Shown: in pieces, positions 58,059-64,000 of the stretch
How the letters are laid out: each line of letters opens with the position of its first letter
Position numbering within the stretch: the stretch's first letter is position 1
Made by a program: the position numbers and the translations under genes
Assembly (NCBI GenBank): GCA_937988775.1
Contig: CALKHP010000060.1
Span: 62,001 to 126,000 of the forward strand
Direction of reading: 5' to 3'
Length of the DNA stretch: 64,000 nucleotides
Source of the DNA: an uncultured Alphaproteobacteria bacterium
GTDB lineage: Bacteria; Pseudomonadota; Alphaproteobacteria; Rhizobiales; Beijerinckiaceae
The notes under the pieces: generated by a model
Told to the model about the DNA's origin: nothing
The model's input: the letters and a program-made list of their open reading frames with translations, nothing else
Database searches by the model: none

Positions 58059-59084
58059 CTATGGGGCTGCTCTTGGTTGCAGTTCTGCATTATTGCGGAA
58101 ACTGGTGACCTCGCGAGCATTCGACAATCGCTCTCTACCAAAGAGTGGCCCCACCCCTTCAGGCCGGATGCCGGCTCCACCATCGCGCATGAGAAATAGA
58201 GCGTTGAGGCGCAGACGCCGCGCAAGCACCGCCCCGCCCTTCGGGCCGAGAACCGTCAGCGCGGTTGCCCAGGCATCGGCTTCGGCGCAGGTTCGTGCCA
58301 CAATGGTGACAGAGGCTGGCGACGTCATAAGAGGCGCGCCGCGAGGTGGGTCCATTGTGTGCGACAGGCGGCGGCCTCCGACAATGAGCCAGTGCCGGTA
58401 GTCACCCGAAGTCGCAACTCCGGCATCCTGCAAGGCTAGAATCGAATGTGGCGCGCGGCGGGCGGAGTCGGGCGTCTCGATGGCGATAGTCCAGGGCTGG
58501 CCATCGGGATGCCGGCCCAGCGCTCGCATCTCGCCATCAATGCCCACCAATCCGGAAGAGATGCTGAAGTCGTACAGCGTCTCGGCCAACCGGTCGACGC
58601 CATAGCCCTTGGCTATGCCATTGAGGTCGAGAATGACTGGCGCCGTCTTGCGGACCCTTGCACCATCGGAGTGCAATTCCACCACCTCATGAGCACTCTG
58701 GCGCGGAGCATTGAGCGCTTTGCGGATGAGATGCTGGTCGGCCGCCATCGGGCCGAAGCCCCAGGCGGCGATCGCATCGCCCATGCCGATGTCGAACGCA
58801 CCGCCCGACATTCGGCCGATATTGAGTGCCAGGCGCAGTACCTTCATGAGCCGCTCCGGTACCTTCATCCAGTCGCCGACCGGCGCGGCGTTCAACCGCA
58901 TCAAGTCGCTGCTGGGCTTCCAGGTGGACATCTGTGCGTCCACCTCGTCCACCGCAGCCTGAAGCGCGTCATGGAGCGGCTTCGGATCGAACGTCCCCGC
59001 TGTATAGAAGAGGGCCGACCAGCGCGTGCCCATGGTGGGTCCGTTCAGCGCGTGGCACTTCGGTTCAGTAGACATCTTCGACAT
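58059..59084 (-). CDS. apbE: FAD:protein FMN transferase (ApbE family)
   Basis: A 341-residue ApbE-type enzyme that attaches FMN covalently to Thr/Ser of target flavoproteins. Landmarks: GPTMGTRWSALFYT, MSTWKPSSDLMRLNA, SGGAFDIGMGDAIAAWGFGP, VILDLNGIAKGYGVD, ATSGDYRHWLIVGGRRLSHT and CAEADAWATALTVLG. There is no signal peptide, so this version may act in the cytoplasm, whereas most ApbE are exported lipoproteins. ATG 59084 has GGAGGGG and overlaps the membrane flavoprotein gene by 20 bases, hinting that the neighbour is the FMN-modified target. Confidence 0.92.
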   Translation of the reverse strand: MSKMSTEPKCHALNGPTMGTRWSALFYTAGTFDPKPLHDALQAAVDEVDAQMSTWKPSSDLMRLNAAPVGDWMKVPERLMKVLRLALNIGRMSGGAFDIGMGDAIAAWGFGPMAADQHLIRKALNAPRQSAHEVVELHSDGARVRKTAPVILDLNGIAKGYGVDRLAETLYDFSISSGLVGIDGEMRALGRHPDGQPWTIAIETPDSARRAPHSILALQDAGVATSGDYRHWLIVGGRRLSHTMDPPRGAPLMTSPASVTIVARTCAEADAWATALTVLGPKGGAVLARRLRLNALFLMRDGGAGIRPEGVGPLFGRERLSNAREVTSFRNNAELQPRAAP

Positions 59085-61272
59085 AGCGCCCCTCCGCCTT
59101 GAGCAGGGCCGGCGTTAACCCGATGGGAGAAAGGATGTCGGTGAGCGCTGCAGAAACCCCGGCCGCCATGTCGCGCCCCCCGCAGACCATAACCCGTGCA
59201 CCCTTGTGGATCAGACGCGCGATTTCGGCGGCTTCCTCACGTAGGGCGTGCTGAACATAATGAGGCTTTTGCCCGCGCGAGCAGGCGGTGACGAGCTGCC
59301 AAAGACGGCCCTGTCGCTGCCAGCCGGCCAACTCCTCGTCGTACAAAAAGTCACTGTCCGGGTGGCGAATGCCGAAGAACAGGTGGATCGGCCGATGCTG
59401 CGCATTGGCACGCACAAAGCCCGCCAGCGGCCCGATCCCCGCCCCGGCGCCGATTAGGATTAGCGGCGCACGGCCGCCGCCGGCGTGGAAGCCGGGATTG
59501 CGACGCAGGAAGGCGCTGGCCGCGTCGCCAGGTTCCAGCCCGAAGAGTTGGCCGGAGCATAGGCCGGAAGGATGCTTCTTCACGACGATCTCAATGAAGC
59601 CGTCGCGAAGCCCGGAGGCGAGCGAGTAGAAGCGGGGAACGGCCGAGCCCTCGGGCAGGATGCCGAGGAGATCCCCGGCTACGAAACGGCCGAAGCCGCG
59701 CCCGGTAAGACGCCGCCACAGTGAGAGTTTTGGCAGCGCGAAGCGCAGGATGGCCACAGGGGCCTGCACCTTGGCGCCGTAGTCGCGGCGGGAAAGGAGT
59801 GTCAAGGGCAGGGCCGCAGGCAGAACCGGCTGGTGGACGAGATCCAGGCCGATGCCCATTGCCGCGCCCAGCGACCGGCCCCAACGGGTGAAATCCTGGG
59901 TTGACTGGCGGTCCACCGTGTCGAACGGAACCAGCATGCGCCACCCCTGGGCTTCCGCCATCTCGGCAGCCGCCTGCGCGAAGGCGCAATAAGCCGGAAA
60001 GCCGCGGTCGCCGAAGCCAAGGATAGCCAGCGAGATGGTTGGGGCCGCGGGCAGGGATTTGAGCCGGTTGAGGAAGCCCTTGGCCGAGGCCGGCGCGCCG
60101 CCGTCGCCATAGGTGGCGGCAAGGATCAGGATATGCCGTGCCTGCCCGTAGCGTGCCGGGTCAAAGGCCGATATTGGCGCCGCGTGGACCGTCTGGCCCG
60201 CGTCGGACAGTGCGGCATGCAGCATTGCGGCAAAGCCCCAAGTGCTGCCGCCTTCGCTGCCGACGAGCAGGATCGTCTCGGCGCGGCCCGCGGGAACGTT
60301 TCCGCGAATGCGCGGCCGACCGCGCCGGCTTGCGAGCCATAGGACTAAGCCCGTGCCCGCCATGACCGGCACGCCAAGCGCCATGAGCCCAAGGACTAGT
60401 CCCAGCATGGGAGCTCCCTGCCCGGTGTGCAGCATGTAGACGACTTCCGAGACGTGTTGCCACCTGGTCAGGTCGCTCCATGCCAAAGCCGCGCCGGTGC
60501 CTTGATCGATATAGCCGGTGCCGCGATCGGTCTTGAGGGTGAAGACATCCGTCGCATCGCGCGGATCTGGGAAAGACAGGCTGCGCAGTTCGGAGGCGGG
60601 CGTCTGCTTCAGCATGTCCATTTCCGCGACAGCCGCACCGGTCCCGCCGCTTACCTCTGCTTGCAGAAGGGGCGCTGCCCGGCCATCAGGCAGCAGGTCG
60701 AAGGTCGTGGCGGTCATCCACAAGGCCGTGGTCGAGGACAGCAGGAGGCCGACGACGGCCACGCGCGCGATCTCGACATGCAGGCGGCCGGCGAGTGGTC
60801 CGCGCAGCGGCGCGAACCAACGCTGCCAGCCGCCGGCCCGGCGCGCCACGAGCACCGCGCCGGATAGAGCCAGAACCAGCATGGCTGCGGCGCCGAGTGC
60901 CATCACCATGCGGCCGCCGTCGCCGAGAAAGAGCGAGCGGTGCAGGCTGGTCAGCCAGCGTTCGAGCTGGTTCGGGTCGGCGGAGGCGATACCCCGCCCG
61001 GTCGCGGGATCGATGACCGCTGCCTGCGGGGCGCCGCTCTCGAACCAGTAGGCGGTGATCTTGCCCGAGGGCGCTCGCCGGATCTGCTCTATTTGCGGGT
61101 AGACGGCCTGGATGCGCGCTGTCAGATCGGCAGTCGAAAGCGTGCTCCCCGCCTGCGGCGAGGACAGGCGCTCGACGGCGGGGAATAGCGACAGGGCCGC
61201 TCCGCTCAGGCTGAGCACCAGCACGAGAAGCGCGGCCAGGAGGCCCGGCCAGCGGTGAAGGGCGCGGATCAT
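59065..61272 (-). CDS. PepSY membrane protein fused to flavodoxin and ferredoxin-reductase-like domains
   Basis: A 735-residue membrane flavoprotein. The N-terminal PepSY-type part has four membrane segments (LHRWPGLLAALLVLVLSLSG; MVMALGAAAMLVLALSGAVL; VEIARVAVVGLLLSSTTALW; MLGLVLGLMALGVPVMAGTG). A flavodoxin-like domain follows (ILLVGSEGGSTWGFA; LAATYGDGGAPASAKGFLNR; LGFGDRGFPAYCAFAQ) and then a reductase domain with FAD motif (RFYSLASG) and NAD-binding GAGAGIGPLAGFVR and the C-terminal VMVCGGRDMAAGV. It resembles sulfite-reductase-flavoprotein/PepSY proteins thought to pass electrons from NADPH across the membrane, for example to ferric or haem iron. Confidence 0.9.
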   Translation of the reverse strand: MIRALHRWPGLLAALLVLVLSLSGAALSLFPAVERLSSPQAGSTLSTADLTARIQAVYPQIEQIRRAPSGKITAYWFESGAPQAAVIDPATGRGIASADPNQLERWLTSLHRSLFLGDGGRMVMALGAAAMLVLALSGAVLVARRAGGWQRWFAPLRGPLAGRLHVEIARVAVVGLLLSSTTALWMTATTFDLLPDGRAAPLLQAEVSGGTGAAVAEMDMLKQTPASELRSLSFPDPRDATDVFTLKTDRGTGYIDQGTGAALAWSDLTRWQHVSEVVYMLHTGQGAPMLGLVLGLMALGVPVMAGTGLVLWLASRRGRPRIRGNVPAGRAETILLVGSEGGSTWGFAAMLHAALSDAGQTVHAAPISAFDPARYGQARHILILAATYGDGGAPASAKGFLNRLKSLPAAPTISLAILGFGDRGFPAYCAFAQAAAEMAEAQGWRMLVPFDTVDRQSTQDFTRWGRSLGAAMGIGLDLVHQPVLPAALPLTLLSRRDYGAKVQAPVAILRFALPKLSLWRRLTGRGFGRFVAGDLLGILPEGSAVPRFYSLASGLRDGFIEIVVKKHPSGLCSGQLFGLEPGDAASAFLRRNPGFHAGGGRAPLILIGAGAGIGPLAGFVRANAQHRPIHLFFGIRHPDSDFLYDEELAGWQRQGRLWQLVTACSRGQKPHYVQHALREEAAEIARLIHKGARVMVCGGRDMAAGVSAALTDILSPIGLTPALLKAEGRYVEDVY

Positions 61273-61284
61273 GGCTGTCTCCAG

Positions 61285-61755
61285 CTACCTAACGTAGGAG
61301 AAATTGGCGATGTAGCGCCGCCCGGGCACCAGCTTGCCGGCGCCACCGGTGGTAAGCGGAACGGCGACTTCGTTGGGGCTGTCGCGCATGTCCTCGACGG
61401 CGGCGTCGACATGCAGCGTGTAGCCGGCGTCGAACAGCGCATCGGCCAGGTCGAGCGTGACTTCCAACGTGCGGCCTGCGCCGACGCTGGCACCGGTGAT
61501 GCCGTTGATCTTGGCGGCGCCGCCACCGGTCGCGCGGTACCAGCCTGATAGATGCTCGTAGTATTTCGACTTGCCGCCGGCTACCCACAGGCTGCGTACA
61601 TAAGCGCCCTGCGCATCGATGACATAAAGCGCGAGATAGGCGCCGTCGCCGCCATAGTTGTTCAGCTTGGTGGTCAGCGTGACGGGCCGGGCCGAGGCGA
61701 GGCCGGGAAGCGTGAGCGCCGCGGTTAGTGCGAGGGTTGCAAGTGATGGTTTCAT
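61285..61755 (-). CDS. DUF2271 periplasmic protein
   Basis: A 156-residue exported protein: signal peptide (MKPSLATLALTAALTL..., cleavage near ASARP) followed by a beta-rich DUF2271 domain (LTTKLNNYGGDGAYLALYVI, YVRSLWVAGGKSKYYEHLSG, EVAVPLTTGGAGKLVPGRRY). DUF2271 genes often accompany PepSY/flavodoxin membrane reductases and ApbE, as here. The function is unknown but probably electron transfer or metal reduction outside the membrane. It lies 12 bases upstream of the reductase gene. Confidence 0.88.
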   Translation of the reverse strand: MKPSLATLALTAALTLPGLASARPVTLTTKLNNYGGDGAYLALYVIDAQGAYVRSLWVAGGKSKYYEHLSGWYRATGGGAAKINGITGASVGAGRTLEVTLDLADALFDAGYTLHVDAAVEDMRDSPNEVAVPLTTGGAGKLVPGRRYIANFSYVR

Positions 61756-62263
61756 GTTGATGCCGCCTTGTTGTCAGAGCCACGAGCGCCGGGATGCGTT
61801 CGGCACGGATCAGTTGACCTGAACTTGCGGCGCAGCGTCGTCGATCCGATGCCGTCAATCTGGGACAGGCACCTGATCTCCTCCTGACAGGAACCGGCTT
61901 TCCGCTTCAGCTTGCCGTCAGGAAACGTTCAGCTATGGCGTCGATATCGCGAAGGTCGGTTGCAACAGCGACGATGTTGCTCCGTCGATCATTGGATCGC
62001 TTTCCCAGGCTTCTCAGGATCGGCGGGTGCCTTTCGTGCCCTTCGCAGTGGCCGATTGCACTTCCAGAGAGCCTCATGGCTGACAGCCAAGCAGCATTTG
62101 TCGAATTCTGACACGGTAGTGAGAAAAGTCGCCTCGCTGGGATGTTTAGCGACGCTGAGGCGGTCTTTGGGGATTTCGGTCGTTTGCGGCCTCATGATGA
62201 AAGGTTCTTTGATGAAATAAATCCGGGAGCGACGGCTGATCGCCGCTCCCGGCTTTGCTGCCG
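61756..62263. promoter_or_regulatory. Upstream region of the DUF2271-PepSY-apbE operon
   Basis: No supported gene in these 508 bases. A minus-strand frame (61989-62267; possible internal ATG at 62195) lacks a ribosome site and family similarity. TTCCTGACG and TTCCTGTCA occur on the minus strand about 61885-61925 and may be response-regulator half-sites, but the match is too weak to rely on. Confidence 0.35.
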
Positions 62264-62743
62264 TCAAAGCGGAAGCTTCTGCCAGCCTGGGTGGTCGAAA
62301 TGCTCGCCATAGGCATTGACAGCCTCGACTATCTTGACGACGCCGCTGGCTTGCTCGGCTGCGTTCTTCATAATGCCGGTGCCATCCAGAAGCTGTGTCA
62401 GGATGATGTGAAGCTGCCCGTCCGCCGCCTCGGGCAGCTTGCAGTTAGTAACGATGCCGTCCACTTCCTTCTCCAGGTTGCGCGCCAGGTCGGCATAGTC
62501 CTGAGCGGCGAACTTTCCGTCGTGAACAGCAGGCAGCGAGCCTTCGAGCGCGGTCCTGATGGCGCTCATGCCAGCGCGCAGCGGGTCGTCCGTCTGCCAC
62601 TTGCTGCCGTTGTCGAGCACGAGTTCGAGCGGGGCCCCGGATGCGCCGTGGCCATGAGCGGTCTCGGCAAGCGCCGTGCCCGCCGGGGCGAGCGCGATGG
62701 TTAGGGCGAGCAGGGCGCCCGCGAAGGTTCTGGATGCGAGCAT
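62264..62743 (-). CDS. Small periplasmic helical protein
   Basis: A 159-residue exported protein with a signal peptide (MLASRTFAGALLALTIALAP, cleavage near LAETA) and a helical mature part (WQTDDPLRAGMSAIRTALEG, AAQDYADLARNLEKEVDGIV, LHIILTQLLDGTGIMKNAAE). Fixed Cys and His residues (IVTNCKLP; AHGHGAS; QLHIIL; YGEHFDHPGW) suggest a possible metal-binding four-helix bundle. No family name is known to me. It lies divergent from the two-component system. Confidence 0.65.
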   Translation of the reverse strand: MLASRTFAGALLALTIALAPAGTALAETAHGHGASGAPLELVLDNGSKWQTDDPLRAGMSAIRTALEGSLPAVHDGKFAAQDYADLARNLEKEVDGIVTNCKLPEAADGQLHIILTQLLDGTGIMKNAAEQASGVVKIVEAVNAYGEHFDHPGWQKLPL

Positions 62744-62803
62744 GTTCTATCTCCTGTGCTCTTAGTGTCCGGAATGGACTGCCCCTCACCTAGCGCCGGC
62801 CGC

Positions 62804-62841
62804 ATGTCACCATCCTGTTGATCCATGTCAGCGAAATGTCA
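62804..62841 (+). promoter_or_regulatory. ATGTCA direct repeats before the two-component genes
   Basis: ATGTCA appears at 62804-62809, 62825-62830 and 62836-62841, i.e. spaced 21 and 11 bases (two and one helical turns). OmpR-type regulators bind direct repeats with about 11-base periodicity, so these are candidate autoregulatory sites in the gap between the periplasmic protein and the response regulator. Confidence 0.4.
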
Positions 62842-62914
62842 GGCGAGACGTGCTTGATAGACGGGCCGCAAGGCAAGGCCTGCTATGTGCGACGGAACGG
62901 GAAAGGGCGACCTC

Positions 62915-63577
62915 ATGCGCATCCTGGTCGTCGAGGACGACGCTCGCATCGCTGGCAAGATATGCGCCGTACTGGAACAGGCCGGCTATGCGGTCGATCA
63001 TGTCGCGGATGGCGAGTCAGCCTGGTTCCAGGGCGCAACGGACGAGTATGACCTCGTCATTCTCGACCTGGGGCTGCCGAGGATGGACGGGCTGGCGGTG
63101 CTGAAGAAATGGCGCGCTAGCGGGCGTCTCTTTCCTATCCTGATTCTGACCGCGCGCGGGACTTGGCTGGAGCGGGTGGACGGCATCGATGCGGGTGCCG
63201 ACGATTATCTGACGAAGCCTTTCGCCATGGAGGAGCTGCTTTCGCGCACTCGCGCCCTGCTGCGCCGCGCGGCGGGCCATGCCGTGCCGATGCTGCAGGC
63301 AGGTGCGGTGACACTCGATACGCGTACCATGCGGGTACTGGTGGACGGGGAGCCGATCAATCTGTCACCGCTGGAGTTTCGTTGTCTCAGCTATCTGATG
63401 CATCACGCCGGCCAAGCAGTGTCGGCCGTGGAATTGATGGAGCGTCTCTACGCCCACGATCACGACCGCGACGCCAACGCGGTCGAGGCGCTGCTGACGC
63501 GCCTGCGCAAGAAGATCGGCGCTGGCGTGGTGCAAACGCGGCGCGGCTTCGGCTATTTCGTGCCCGAAGACGCATGA
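62915..63577 (+). CDS. OmpR/PhoB-type response regulator
   Basis: A 220-residue response regulator. The receiver domain has VVEDDARIAGKICAVLEQAG, phosphoacceptor Asp51 in LVILDLGLPRMDG, the Thr/Lys switch (ILTARGTW; LTKPFAMEELLSR), and the C-terminal winged helix shows LSPLEFRCLSYLMHHAGQAV and VEALLTRLRKKIGAGVVQTR with GFGYFV. Most like QseB/PhoP-type regulators. ATG 62915 gives the standard receiver start. The following kinase overlaps by four bases. Confidence 0.95.
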   Translation: MRILVVEDDARIAGKICAVLEQAGYAVDHVADGESAWFQGATDEYDLVILDLGLPRMDGLAVLKKWRASGRLFPILILTARGTWLERVDGIDAGADDYLTKPFAMEELLSRTRALLRRAAGHAVPMLQAGAVTLDTRTMRVLVDGEPINLSPLEFRCLSYLMHHAGQAVSAVELMERLYAHDHDRDANAVEALLTRLRKKIGAGVVQTRRGFGYFVPEDA

Positions 63578-64000
63578 CAGGAGGCTCGCTCCGGTTCCGG
63601 GTACTGGCCGTTGGCGTCGCGGCCGCCATGCTTGTCGCCATCGTGACGGGGCTGGGGCTGCTGCTTTTGTTCGAGCGCCATGTTGAGCGGCGGATGGTCC
63701 TGGAACTCGACGCGCATCTTCGCCAATTGGCCAGCGGTATCGAGCTAGCCGGCGACGGGATGCCGCGGTTGGGCCGTGAGCCAGTAGAGCCGCGCTTTGG
63801 CGTGCCACTCGGTGGGCTCTATTGGCAAATCGGCCTGTCGCCTTCAGGGGACGTCCTGCGCTCGCGCTCGCTCAGTGGTGAAACGCTCGCCCTGCCGGCC
63901 GACATGCCGGAACCGAGCCAGATGCATGTGTACCGCCTGTCCGGGCCGCAAGGGTCGTCGCTGCTCGCGGTCGAGCGCCAGATCGAGCTTCCCGCACCGG
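63574..64000 (+). CDS. Sensor histidine kinase, N-terminal part (runs off the window)
   Basis: ATG 63574 overlaps the response regulator stop (ATGA) and the frame stays open to the window end. The first 30 residues include a membrane segment (VLAVGVAAAMLVAIVTGLGL), then a periplasmic sensor domain (ERHVERRMVLELDAHLRQLA; EPRFGVPLGGLYWQIG; LRSRSLSGETLALP) as in QseC/PhoQ-type kinases. The kinase core lies beyond 64000. It presumably phosphorylates the regulator upstream. Confidence 0.88.
   Translation, partial: MTGGSLRFRVLAVGVAAAMLVAIVTGLGLLLLFERHVERRMVLELDAHLRQLASGIELAGDGMPRLGREPVEPRFGVPLGGLYWQIGLSPSGDVLRSRSLSGETLALPADMPEPSQMHVYRLSGPQGSSLLAVERQIELPAP

Noticed and set aside
61989..62267. Small minus-strand gene in the 61.8-62.2 kb gap
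   Set aside because: No ribosome site at plausible starts, no similarity, and codon use not typical.

Overview
The window looks like the chromosome of a GC-rich alphaproteobacterium, most likely order Hyphomicrobiales (Rhizobiales). The signs are a BA14K-family protein, many amino-acid and aromatic-acid style ABC importers, paired IclR regulators, and the oxygen-independent ubiquinone genes ubiT-ubiU-ubiV. I cannot name the species. Core metabolic operons alternate with accessory patches: phage remnants, an integrated replicon and decayed transporter genes.

Layout. 1-0.4 kb: a degenerate remnant. 0.4-8.6 kb: a LacI-type regulator divergent from a catabolic operon (type III CoA-transferase, polar amino-acid ABC importer, enoyl-CoA hydratase, GH88 unsaturated-glucuronidase-like enzyme, IclR regulator). 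9.0-12.5 kb: a complete NitT/TauT-type ABC importer. 12.5-15.2 kb: an accessory patch (hypotheticals, BA14K, MgtC, a truncated phage terminase). 15.3-29.2 kb: a large catabolic locus built as two plus-strand operons, each preceded by a divergent IclR paralogue. It carries a DUF6282 amidohydrolase, a cupin, an HpcH-type aldolase, an Ldh2-type dehydrogenase, a full Liv importer, a 2-hydroxyacid dehydrogenase, a LigI-like hydrolase, a Dabb protein and an unrecognised enzyme. The genes suggest import, aldol cleavage, oxidation and hydrolysis of a branched or aromatic-derived oxo/hydroxy acid; the substrate is unknown.

29.2-31.0 kb: a decayed prophage remnant (GT25 glycosyltransferase with an in-frame TAA, DUF7940-like gene with an in-frame TGA) around a hairpin-dense, apparently non-coding stretch that ends in two terminators. 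31.09-about 42 kb: an integrated element that starts at the 3' part of a tRNA-Pro(CGG) gene. It has a tyrosine recombinase, an excisionase-like gene, a tightly overlapped minus-strand operon (two sets of small paralogues, a metallophosphoesterase, a soluble FtsH-like AAA+ metalloprotease) and a Rep_3-type initiator with iterons. Its far end appears lost next to a truncated IS3 element. I see no conjugation genes that I can recognise.

43.5-48.8 kb: mixed chromosomal genes (GST, FmdE-like, AhpD-like, PEP-mutase/isocitrate-lyase family) among broken genes (EamA, MFS). 49.0-51.7 kb: cobalamin riboswitch and metE. 52.4-57.5 kb: ubiX-ubiD divergent from ubiT-ubiU-ubiV, an anaerobic quinone-synthesis locus. 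58.0-64.0 kb: ApbE, a PepSY/flavodoxin/ferredoxin-reductase membrane flavoprotein, a DUF2271 protein, a small periplasmic protein and an OmpR-type two-component system running off the window end.
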